A program made the translations under genes and the position numbers. From Aliiroseovarius sp. S1123 (GTDB lineage Bacteria; Pseudomonadota; Alphaproteobacteria; Rhodobacterales; Rhodobacteraceae), in the NCBI RefSeq assembly GCF_023015885.1, contig NZ_JALKBE010000005.1:62001-126000 (forward strand): 64,000 bases of DNA. The letters are read 5' to 3'. The first letter of the stretch is position 1. Every line of letters starts with the position of its first letter. Shown piece after piece: positions 27,967 to 36,103 of this stretch. The notes below the pieces were generated by a model that ran no database searches, was not told where the DNA came from, and saw only the letters and a list, made by a program, of their open reading frames with translations.

Positions 27967-30900
27967 TCAGCCCAGATCAATGTCTGCAATCAACGTCTTA
28001 CGCGAGTCCGACAGCTTGTCGCGTATGATCTCGCGCACATCTGCGTAGATCAGCGGGCTAAGCGCAAGCTTCTGGGCGGACAGCCAATATTGCAGCTCGT
28101 TTTTGCCCCACGTGACGAACAGCAGGTTCTGCTTGCGATCCTTGTAGGTGAAGTTGAACGCGCCCAAGGCCATGCTGATTACATCGCCTGAAGCCTCGGC
28201 GCTGCCGATCTGGAAGTTGCCGCCAGTGGACGACGAGGTCTCGAAGTCAAACAGTTTGATCTTGCCATCGTCTTGCGTCAGCCCGCGCAAGGCTTCTATC
28301 GCGCTTTCGACGATGCGGAACTGGTTGCCCGTTGCCACCTGCGCCAGCGTGGCCAGAATGACCTGATCGAAGCTGCCATTGCCTTTCATCCGCTGGCTGG
28401 CCTCGAAGGGCGCGGCTTCGCGGCTCCAACCCATAAGGCTCATCAGGTCCATGTATTTCACGAACCACGCGGCGCGGTCTTTGACCGGGTCAAAGACGGC
28501 ATCCGCAGCGCGCTGGGCGAAGAGGGTCGACAGAAGCACGTCCTCTTTTTGCAGCGGGGTCAGGTTGTCGACGAAGGAAATCACGCTGGAGGCATTCACC
28601 GCCGATTGCAGCGCTTGCTGCGCAGTGGCGTTGGTGGTGCTTGGATCGAACTCCTCGGCAGATCGTGACGTGGGTTCGGCAAAGGCCGAGTGGACGTCGC
28701 CCGGAGCCGATCGCGGTTTGGCCAGAACGGTCGCGAACAACGTCGCGATGCGGTCCGCCAGATCCAGCTTGCCTGTCGGGCTGTGCACCACAGGGGCCGC
28801 GCCCGGGCCGACCGGCAGAAGCGGCGATGCGCTGGGCAGGGCCGCGTCTCGGAAGGCGGGCGGCCATGTGGCGTTCGCGCCACGGGTGTCGATATGGGTG
28901 AAGCTGTTGTAGCGTCCGATCCCGCCGGTGAAGAAGCCTTCCTTGTCGCGCAGCCAGCGCAGGGCCGTGGCGACCTGTGGGGCCTCCATCCCCGCGACTT
29001 GGAAATCCAGCGCCCGGAACGCCATATGCTGGCTGGATTTCGCTCCGCCGATGCATTGGTTATAGGCCGGCCCGCGATAGGCGTTGGTGATCGCAATCGG
29101 CTTGCCCAGACGATCCCGCAGATGGTCGAGCACCTGCGCAGTCTTGGCGATGTTCTCCCAAAGGTTGCGCGACGGGAACAGGTTTTTCCCCTGACACGCC
29201 CCGCCGGGGGTGTTGTGTCCACCACCCAGAACCAGAAACTCGTCGGTCGAGAAATTGCGCAGGCCCAGCGACCGGATGAAGGCGTCAAACGCGGCATAGT
29301 CCGGCCAGTTCAACGCGGCAGTCGAATCTCGGAACCCCGCACCCCGCGCCTTGGCATCTAGGATCGCGCGGACTTGGCTGTCGGGGATCTGGTCGTGCTC
29401 GTCGCCTTCTTCGTCCTCGGCGCTGGTGCGGGGTGGGCTGGCGACGGTGGCATGGCCCCGTGCTGGCAGCAGGCTGAAAGGTCGATCCGTGACGAAATTC
29501 GGCTCTTTCAGAAGGGCTTCGAACAGTTGTGGGGTTTGGCTGTCGCTGTTGATTTCAGCGTCGATGGCGATGCGGAAGGACCGATAGTCGCCTTTGAATG
29601 CGCCATCGGACCAGACCTTCAAAAGCGCGCCGGTGAAGGCTCCGTTTTGCGGGCCGTCCATGGCGAACTGTTCGTCCTTACAGGCGCCAAGGTTCAGGAC
29701 CGAGGCTTGGATCGGGCTGGACAGCGGCGAGGTCATCACGCTTTCCTTCAGCGCGCTATAGGATTTCGACGCCTCGCGATAGGCCGCTTCATTGGCGCGC
29801 CAGACGCGGTCTTCGATATGTAAGGGCATCGCCCGCACGTTGGGGTTTGGGGACATCGGACGGCCAAACAGGGTTGTCGGCGCACCGGGGCCAAAGCGGA
29901 TCATCGACCCTGAATGGCAGGTGTCCGGCACCATCAAAACCCGCACCCCCGCGCGGAACTTGGTCCAGAGCATGTAAAGCTCGTCATCGGCGATCTGGAA
30001 ATCGTAAAGGCACAGCGTCTCGTCCATCTTCTCGTCGCCGTCGTGGTCTTCGTCCTGATTGAAATCAGGCACCCGACCCCCGTGGCCCGAGACGGTGAAC
30101 AGGAACATATCGCCCGCGGTCAGTTCAGCCGCGGCGCGTTCGATTTCAGCAACCACGTTTTGCCGCGTGGCGTCAGCGGTCAGAAGCCGCGTGGGGGTGA
30201 ACCCTTCGGCCAAGGCCAAGGCTTCCATGTCCAGTGCGTCGGCCTCGCAGGCGTTCAACTTTCCGTCCCAGCCGTCGTAATGGGCCGGGTCCACCAAGTT
30301 CAGACCCACATGCAGAGACATGCCCTTAGGCGCGCCGCCTGCGATGACGGGGGTGGGGTGAATGTCGGCCTCAAGGTCACTGGCCAACCCGAACGGGCCG
30401 CTGATGACGGGGGGCGTCTCGATACGCTCTGCCGCGATCTTCTTGATCTCGGCCTCGAACTTCTGCGCGACCTTGCCATAGCCGGTGTCGTCGGGGTGTA
30501 GCTCGTCAAACCAGTTCTCGTCCGCGACCACGTTGCGACAGTCGATATAACTGGCGTTCGGCACCGACCGCGCCAGCCGCCGCAGGCGGCGGTTGAAGGC
30601 ATCCATCATCTCGATCGCGATGTCGCGCTGCAGTTTCTTGTCGAGGATCTCCTGCTCTTCCATCGGGGCGCCCAGCCAGCGGCCCCCATCCGGGATCGGA
30701 TAGTCATAGCCGTGGCACAGCACGCTGACATGCGGGAAGTGCTGTTGGACGTCCCGAAACATGCGCCCGTAATTGTGGATCGCATCGTCCAGAAGCGCGT
30801 GGAACGAGGGCAGCAGATAATCCGCAGGCTTCAGCGCCGGGTCGTATTTTTCAAGATGCGAAGCCAGCGCCCCGCCCGCAACCAGATCATTGCCGCCGCC

Positions 30901-31359
30901 GGACAGAAGCAGGATCTCGCCCTTCTCGTCATCAAGCGCGTTCAGGTATTCCTGCTTGTCCGCCATCTTTTTCAGAAGGTCACCCGCGGCCCCCAGCGAA
31001 AACACCGCATAGGGCTTCATCAGGTAATCAATCGTGTCGCGCAGACGCACCGGATACTGGAACCAGCTGTCGCCTTCAGACACGATGATCGGGCCAGTAT
31101 AGCCCGCCTTCAGCTTGTCGCGGAACATGCCCTGCCGCCGTGCCCGTGAAATCCAGTTGAAAAAGTTCATCGCCGCCGCCGTGCGCGCCCGTGCATCTGG
31201 CCCTTCCGGAATGTCGACCGTGTCCGGGTTCAGCTTGAACATCGGGTTGAATGCGCCCGAGGTCGCTTCGTCCAGAATGAAATACTTGGCCAGATCTGTC
31301 TCTTCGACGTTGGGATCCGCCATTTGGGACATAAGCTGTTCGACTGAGATTTTGGCCAT
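27967..31359 (-). CDS. Multidomain SGNH hydrolase / caspase-like protease / M15 peptidase protein
   Basis: A 1130-residue protein with four recognisable parts. (1) SGNH/GDSL hydrolase, about 88-310: EGDSW with Ser98, GGGND with Asn157, and DELHP giving Asp285/His288. (2) Caspase-like C14 protease, about 345-625: VSGHGG with His426 and DTCHSG with Cys481, preceded by a calcium-like acidic stretch (DEDHDGDEKMDE). (3) M15-type metallopeptidase, about 690-830: SSQHMAFRALD (His778, Asp785) and HIDTRG (His822) as zinc ligands. (4) A C-terminal region, about 915-1130, of unknown fold. All three catalytic sites seem intact. No signal peptide. AAAGGAGA precedes the ATG at 31359, fifteen bases after the papain-like gene. 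Domain calls rest on motifs; the combined function is unknown. Confidence 0.85.
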   Translation of the reverse strand: MAKISVEQLMSQMADPNVEETDLAKYFILDEATSGAFNPMFKLNPDTVDIPEGPDARARTAAAMNFFNWISRARRQGMFRDKLKAGYTGPIIVSEGDSWFQYPVRLRDTIDYLMKPYAVFSLGAAGDLLKKMADKQEYLNALDDEKGEILLLSGGGNDLVAGGALASHLEKYDPALKPADYLLPSFHALLDDAIHNYGRMFRDVQQHFPHVSVLCHGYDYPIPDGGRWLGAPMEEQEILDKKLQRDIAIEMMDAFNRRLRRLARSVPNASYIDCRNVVADENWFDELHPDDTGYGKVAQKFEAEIKKIAAERIETPPVISGPFGLASDLEADIHPTPVIAGGAPKGMSLHVGLNLVDPAHYDGWDGKLNACEADALDMEALALAEGFTPTRLLTADATRQNVVAEIERAAAELTAGDMFLFTVSGHGGRVPDFNQDEDHDGDEKMDETLCLYDFQIADDELYMLWTKFRAGVRVLMVPDTCHSGSMIRFGPGAPTTLFGRPMSPNPNVRAMPLHIEDRVWRANEAAYREASKSYSALKESVMTSPLSSPIQASVLNLGACKDEQFAMDGPQNGAFTGALLKVWSDGAFKGDYRSFRIAIDAEINSDSQTPQLFEALLKEPNFVTDRPFSLLPARGHATVASPPRTSAEDEEGDEHDQIPDSQVRAILDAKARGAGFRDSTAALNWPDYAAFDAFIRSLGLRNFSTDEFLVLGGGHNTPGGACQGKNLFPSRNLWENIAKTAQVLDHLRDRLGKPIAITNAYRGPAYNQCIGGAKSSQHMAFRALDFQVAGMEAPQVATALRWLRDKEGFFTGGIGRYNSFTHIDTRGANATWPPAFRDAALPSASPLLPVGPGAAPVVHSPTGKLDLADRIATLFATVLAKPRSAPGDVHSAFAEPTSRSAEEFDPSTTNATAQQALQSAVNASSVISFVDNLTPLQKEDVLLSTLFAQRAADAVFDPVKDRAAWFVKYMDLMSLMGWSREAAPFEASQRMKGNGSFDQVILATLAQVATGNQFRIVESAIEALRGLTQDDGKIKLFDFETSSSTGGNFQIGSAEASGDVISMALGAFNFTYKDRKQNLLFVTWGKNELQYWLSAQKLALSPLIYADVREIIRDKLSDSRKTLIADIDLG

Positions 31360-31374
31360 CGGTCTTCTCCTTTG

Positions 31375-33567
31375 TCAGGTCACGTGTTTCTGAAATCCTC
31401 TGATGCACTCGAAAATACTGGTGGTGATGGTCGGGTCGGCGTTCAGGTCGGTCTGCTGAATGCGCTCAAGATCGTGTTTCTGGTCGTGGATGCGGTTCAG
31501 GCGAAAGATCGCGCCGCTGGTGACCGCCGCGTCGTTGTCGATAAGGCTGGCCATGCCCAGAAAGGGCCGCGCTTTCAGATAAGCGCCAGCGTCTGGCGTG
31601 TCGGTGCCGCGCGGCAGGGGATAGCGGTCTTCGAATGCGTTCGAGACCAGATGTAAAACAGACTTGCCATAGGCGCCGAAGCAGACGCGATCCTCCAGCT
31701 CTTCTGTTGGGACATAGATCCGGGCGGGCACGTGATCGGCGGCGCGCAATAGCGGTTGCACCACGGGTCCGCGTGCACGGCTTTTGCTGTGGCGTGCGGG
31801 ATCCAACGCAACGTTCATTTGCGTGATCCGGGGAAGAAGGACGTTTTGTGCACGGGGAAGTCCTATGGCTGGATGCACCAAATGCATCGTGTCGAACCAT
31901 GTCTCGCGGAAATCCACGCCGGGGCGCGAGAAGGGCGGCGGCATGTCGGGCTGCAGCAGAGACAGCATCTCGTGCACCATCAAGACGCCCGCGCCCTCGG
32001 CGACGATGTGCAGCTCACATCCGGTCTGTTCCTTCAGATCCAGAAGGCTGTGCAGGAAATCCCCGACGATCCCGGTTTTCGAATAGCTGCGGTCGTGATG
32101 CTGCTCAAATGGCAGCTCTCCGGTGCCTTTCAGCGCACGCATTGCGCTCATTTCAATGTCGCGCCAGAAGGCCCGCCCGACGCCGCGCACGCGGTTTTCG
32201 ATCAGTTCATCCAGATGCTCGGCAGTGTCGCCTGCCTGTTCGGTGCAGCTCTCGAATAGGGTCGCCAGCACTTCCAGCGACTTTTCGACGAAGCTGTTGC
32301 ACCAGAAGATCGAGTACGGATACAGCCCCATCGCCTTGATCGCATTCTTGCGCGCGACGGCGGCGGAGAAGGCAGGCTTGATGCCCTCCAGGCTGCCGGG
32401 GATCCACAGAAGCACGCCGCGATATTTATGCGGGTCATCCGGTGCGGCTTTGGGGTCCAGTTTGGGGGCAAGATGCGCCTGGGTCCGCACCCAGCCGTCT
32501 TTGAACGACGGGTAGGAGCCGGTCGAGACGTGATAGCCGTCATCCAGATGCATGTAGTGCCCGACCAGTTCAAAACACGGGGTCGAGCCGGACCGGATCT
32601 TGCCGATCACGCCCTTGGTGCCCTTCTCGCCAACCGATGCGCCAAAGGCGGCGGGGGCGGGGACGCCCAGCCGTAGCACCCAACCGTCGATGACGTTGCG
32701 CGCCCAGTCGTCATAGCTCCATAACCCGATCCCGGCCTGTCCCAGATAGCCGCCCCAGTCCGAACCCCACGAATTCAGCACGTGAAAGCCGTGTTCGTCA
32801 TAGCCGGTCAGTACAAAAGCGTGGGTGCCCAGCTTACCTTGTGCGGGCGGCCAGCCAATCGCCCCGCTGTTTTGTGGCGTGGCCTGCAGCCAGCCGTCAT
32901 GGATATTCGCGCTGACCAGCACGGCCTGCGCGTCATTCAGCGCGGCGTGAAAATGGTTCAGGACCGAGGCCAGCCGGAAATAGGCCCCCAGCCCGATGTC
33001 GCGCGCGTGCCGGGCTTGCGCCACGCTGGTGAATCGTCGACCGGCATCGGGCCCGCCCGGCAGATAGCAGTCGCTCTGCCACCGCGTGTCGTCGGGTGGC
33101 GGCGTGTCGAAGGGCCAGTCAAGGCACGCCCCATGGTGATAAAACCCCTTGATGGCCGAGCGCAGGGTCAGAACGCCCTCGTGCGCGTCGGCTTTCATGG
33201 CCTCAAGCGAGGGATAGCGGTCGTGGAAATGTGCCATGCGATACAGCATGTCTGCGCTGGTGATATCATCGGCAGGCGCTGGGTTGCCCTGCGGAAGTTC
33301 ACCCCGGTCGGTTCGCTGAAGGTGACGCTGAATGTCGATCAGGTTGGCCAGCGCAAAGCCCACGCAGCGGCCAGACGTCCCTTGATTGCGCACTGTGAAA
33401 ACCGGATGCCGCAACCCCGTGTCGTTAGCAGGGGTTAGCAGTTGGGGGGCTATCGACAGCGCGTGTTTCAGGATGGCCAAGTTTGGAACATAGGTCTGAT
33501 CCCGCAGATCAACCCAATCTGCCCGGACCCCGTTTTTCTGCACAATTTTGGTATCAATGTCGGACAT
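31375..33567 (-). CDS. Papain-fold (C1) peptidase with C-terminal alpha/beta-hydrolase-like domain
   Basis: A 730-residue protein. The N-terminal half is a C1 papain-type domain: VRNQGTSGRCVGFA gives the oxyanion Gln and catalytic Cys (Cys68), GTHAFVLTGY the His (His249), and HVLNSWGSDWGG the Asn (Asn265). The C-terminal half (about 380-720) has RGVLLWIPGSLEG and LHIVAEGAGVLMVHEML, which look like the first strand and nucleophile elbow of an alpha/beta hydrolase, except that the nucleophile position is Gly (AEGAG for GxSxG). It lacks a signal peptide. ATG 33567 was taken; a GTG two codons earlier is possible. It is the first gene of the three-gene cluster, and 175 bases of AT-rich sequence separate it from the rpiR gene upstream. 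Confidence 0.83.
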   Translation of the reverse strand: MSDIDTKIVQKNGVRADWVDLRDQTYVPNLAILKHALSIAPQLLTPANDTGLRHPVFTVRNQGTSGRCVGFALANLIDIQRHLQRTDRGELPQGNPAPADDITSADMLYRMAHFHDRYPSLEAMKADAHEGVLTLRSAIKGFYHHGACLDWPFDTPPPDDTRWQSDCYLPGGPDAGRRFTSVAQARHARDIGLGAYFRLASVLNHFHAALNDAQAVLVSANIHDGWLQATPQNSGAIGWPPAQGKLGTHAFVLTGYDEHGFHVLNSWGSDWGGYLGQAGIGLWSYDDWARNVIDGWVLRLGVPAPAAFGASVGEKGTKGVIGKIRSGSTPCFELVGHYMHLDDGYHVSTGSYPSFKDGWVRTQAHLAPKLDPKAAPDDPHKYRGVLLWIPGSLEGIKPAFSAAVARKNAIKAMGLYPYSIFWCNSFVEKSLEVLATLFESCTEQAGDTAEHLDELIENRVRGVGRAFWRDIEMSAMRALKGTGELPFEQHHDRSYSKTGIVGDFLHSLLDLKEQTGCELHIVAEGAGVLMVHEMLSLLQPDMPPPFSRPGVDFRETWFDTMHLVHPAIGLPRAQNVLLPRITQMNVALDPARHSKSRARGPVVQPLLRAADHVPARIYVPTEELEDRVCFGAYGKSVLHLVSNAFEDRYPLPRGTDTPDAGAYLKARPFLGMASLIDNDAAVTSGAIFRLNRIHDQKHDLERIQQTDLNADPTITTSIFECIRGFQKHVT

Positions 33568-33748
33568 GCGCACCCGCGGCCCAAATCAGAATTTGCAATT
33601 AAATTTAGAAGGCTTACCCCCTTACTCTATCACAAAGTGGGGTCTTCTCATAATTGCGGCAAAAATGGGGCAGGTGTCGCCGAGCCGCGCTCGACCCAAC
33701 AAAAAAGGGGGAAGCTGAAATTATACTGTTTCTACAAAGCGTAAGGTT

Positions 33749-34654
33749 CTAGCTGGAGCCGCTACTTTGTCCGAATTTACGAAACAGTTTGGTGCGGTCG
33801 AACGCCTCTTCCAGCGCATCCGTTCGGGCCTTCACATCGTCCCACAAGCGCTCTTGCACCTCGGCCACAGCGCATTCCAGCAAGACCAGAATCGCGGCCA
33901 TGGAATCCCATGCAGATGGGACAGCGATACGTGCGCTGAAAGTGTGGCGCGCCAGACGGTGAATGGGCGAGCGCCACTGGTCGGTGAACAGCACGATCTC
34001 GGCCTCGCGCTCGTGGCAGAGCTGCCCGATCACCAACGTCGTGTTCTCGTACCGGCGCACATCCAGCGCGATCAGCACGTCGCCTTTGCGAATGTCCAAA
34101 AGCTCGTGTGTCCACGAGGCCGAGACTGGCAAGATGCGCACATCGGGGCGGATCATCTGAAGGTGCAGATAGAAATACTGCGCCAGCGTGCCGGTGATCC
34201 GGCCCCCGGTGATGAAGATACGGCGATTGGGATCGCAAAGCAGTTTGCACAGCCCGTCGAACTCCTCGGGGTCGACCTCGTCCAGCGTGCGCCGCTGGTT
34301 CTCAAGCGCCTGTCGCGAGTACCGGTTCAGCATGTGCTCTTCCGGCAGATCGGTCTTCCACACATCGCGCTTGGCAACCGGGTCCGAGATCATCTCTTTC
34401 AACTCGCGCCGCAGGGCAGCCTGAAACTGTGGATAGCCCTTGAAACCGGTTTTTTGCAAAAGCCGCGCAACCGTGGTGGTGGACACCGACGCGTTCGCGG
34501 CCAGTTCAGTGATGCTGCCCAGCCCGGACAAGGGGTAGTCGTCCAGAAGCACGTTCAGAAGCTGCCGCTCGGACGGGGTCATCTCTTCGCGATGTTGTAA
34601 AAGCTGATCAGTTACGCGCACGTGGCAAAACCCTTTCGCTGTGAATTTAGTCAT
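33749..34654 (-). CDS. RpiR/MurR-family transcriptional regulator
   Basis: A 301-residue regulator with an N-terminal RpiR helix-turn-helix (about 15-90; ITELAANASVSTTTVARLLQ is the recognition part) and a C-terminal SIS domain (about 120-270; IFITGGRITGTLAQYF). SIS domains sense phosphosugars or related ligands. It is divergent from the amidohydrolase-TRAP operon, with 91 bases between starts, and is probably its regulator. The ATG at 34654 lacks a clear ribosome site; a downstream GTG (before RVTDQLLQ) is a possible alternative start. The region between it and the downstream papain-like gene is AT-rich and likely contains that cluster's own promoter. Confidence 0.9.
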   Translation of the reverse strand: MTKFTAKGFCHVRVTDQLLQHREEMTPSERQLLNVLLDDYPLSGLGSITELAANASVSTTTVARLLQKTGFKGYPQFQAALRRELKEMISDPVAKRDVWKTDLPEEHMLNRYSRQALENQRRTLDEVDPEEFDGLCKLLCDPNRRIFITGGRITGTLAQYFYLHLQMIRPDVRILPVSASWTHELLDIRKGDVLIALDVRRYENTTLVIGQLCHEREAEIVLFTDQWRSPIHRLARHTFSARIAVPSAWDSMAAILVLLECAVAEVQERLWDDVKARTDALEEAFDRTKLFRKFGQSSGSS

Positions 34655-34713
34655 TCTGTCAAAAAATCGACAGGAAAATCAAGAGCGGGAAAATCGTTAC
34701 GGAAAATTATTGA

Positions 34714-34732
34714 CACAGTTAATTAAGCTGTG
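34714..34732. promoter_or_regulatory. Candidate RpiR operator / TTGACA promoter element
   Basis: CACAGTTAATTAAGCTGTG is a near-palindrome (five-base outer arms exact) lying in the divergent rpiR-amidohydrolase gap. It overlaps a TTGACA-like -35 hexamer at 34710-34715. No good -10 is evident. Placement suits a repressor site. Confidence 0.4.
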
Positions 34733-34745
34733 GATGTTTTTCCAC

Positions 34746-35522
34746 ATGGAATCACAGACCATAAAATCAAACTTCGGTCCGGCCGTGCATGTGGACCAGA
34801 TGGGCGATGCGCCCCGGGTGATCGTGGTGTGCGAGCATGCCTCGAACCGGGTACCCGCGCATCTGGATGGGCTTGGTTTGGATGACGAAACTCTGACCCG
34901 TCACATCGCTTGGGATCCCGGCGCGCTGCCGGTTGCCAAGGGGCTGGCGCAGCGGATGAACGCTGTGCTTGTGCATGGTGGCATTTCGCGGCTGGTTTAT
35001 GACTGCAACCGACCGCCCGAGGCCCATGACGCGATCCCATCTCGTAGTGAAGTATTTGATATTCCCGGAAATACTGGCCTGACAGATGCCGAGCGTTTCG
35101 AAAGGGCGAAGCAGGTCTATCGTCCGTTCACAACCACACTGAAAGAGCAGATCGGCGTGCACCGGCCACACCTTCAGATGATGGTGACGGTACACAGTTT
35201 CACGCCTGTCTATCGCGGCCAGATGCGGGATGTGCAGATCGGAATATTGCATGGAGATGACGACCGGCTGGCCCTGTCCATGATGCGGACCGTCCCGGAA
35301 GATCTGGGCATGGAAGTGCAGTTGAACGAACCTTATGCGGCTGTCGATGGCGTGGCCCATACCCTGAATAAACATGCGGTACCGTATGGATTGCCAAACG
35401 TGATGATCGAAATCCGTAACGACCTGATCGAGACGGCCGAGCAACATGCCAGCATTGTCGGGGCGCTGGCAGACTGGATCGCAAAGGCCGGGGCCGCGAT
35501 GAATGAAAGGAACACAGCGTGA
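34746..35522 (+). CDS. N-formylglutamate amidohydrolase-family protein
   Basis: A 258-residue member of the N-formylglutamate amidohydrolase family (HutG-type). Characteristic pieces are VVCEHASNRVPAHL with the conserved Glu-His, HIAWDPGA, SRLVYDCNRPP, MMVTVHSFTPVYRG and the C-terminal IEIRNDLI. I started at ATG 34746; another ATG lies four codons upstream, and neither has a strong ribosome site. It overlaps the GTG of the TRAP small subunit, so it belongs to the transporter operon. No histidine-utilisation genes are nearby, so the substrate is probably another N-acyl amino acid, perhaps a glutamyl or formyl intermediate of this locus. Confidence 0.85.
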   Translation: MESQTIKSNFGPAVHVDQMGDAPRVIVVCEHASNRVPAHLDGLGLDDETLTRHIAWDPGALPVAKGLAQRMNAVLVHGGISRLVYDCNRPPEAHDAIPSRSEVFDIPGNTGLTDAERFERAKQVYRPFTTTLKEQIGVHRPHLQMMVTVHSFTPVYRGQMRDVQIGILHGDDDRLALSMMRTVPEDLGMEVQLNEPYAAVDGVAHTLNKHAVPYGLPNVMIEIRNDLIETAEQHASIVGALADWIAKAGAAMNERNTA

Positions 35523-36103
35523 CTGCGTTCATGACCGGATATGTGCGCGTCGTCGACGCCGTGAACTATCGCATTGGTCGAGTGATGATGTGGGGGCTGT
35601 TCGTGATGATGGGGATCCTTCTGTGGTCCTCGATCTCGAAGACGTTTTTCCTTCCGTCGCTCTGGACCTTGGAAATGGCGCAGTTCGCCATGGTGACCTA
35701 TTACATCATGGGCGGTCCGTACTCTCTCCAGATGGGGTCGAATGTGCGGATGGACCTGTTTTATCACAATTGGAACCATCGCAAGAAAGCGTGGTTCGAC
35801 GCCTTCACGGTGTTCTTCCTGCTGGTCTATCTGGGTGTGCTGATCTGGGGCGGCGTCGGATCGACCGCCTATTCGCTGGGATACTGGGGAGACGCGCCGT
35901 TTTCCTATTTCTGGGGGCTGATCACAGGAACCGAGGAGGTCGGGCGGCTTGAGCGTTCTTCGACCGCGTGGCGTCCCTATGCCTGGCCCATCAAATCCAT
36001 CATGGTCATCGGTTTCTTCCTGATGCTGCTTCAGGCCATTTCCGAACTGTTCAAAGACATCGCCCGCATCCGCGGCAACGAGATTGGTGTGACACGCACA
36101 TGA
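35519..36103 (+). CDS. dctQ: TRAP transporter small permease (DctQ)
   Basis: A 194-residue membrane protein with four predicted helices, the fixed plan of the TRAP small subunit. The start is GTG overlapping the amidohydrolase stop codon; GAAAGGAA precedes it. The stop overlaps the ATG of the large permease. It is slightly longer than the 160-170 residues usual for DctQ because of an internal loop between helices 3 and 4. With DctM and DctP it makes a sodium-driven uptake system for an organic acid or amine-linked compound. Confidence 0.9.
   Translation: MTAFMTGYVRVVDAVNYRIGRVMMWGLFVMMGILLWSSISKTFFLPSLWTLEMAQFAMVTYYIMGGPYSLQMGSNVRMDLFYHNWNHRKKAWFDAFTVFFLLVYLGVLIWGGVGSTAYSLGYWGDAPFSYFWGLITGTEEVGRLERSSTAWRPYAWPIKSIMVIGFFLMLLQAISELFKDIARIRGNEIGVTRT

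Noticed and set aside
26899-33567. Horizontal island with integrase or attachment sites around the caspase cluster
   Set aside because: No integrase, tRNA edge or direct repeat flanks it, and base composition by eye is like its neighbours, so transfer is possible but not shown.
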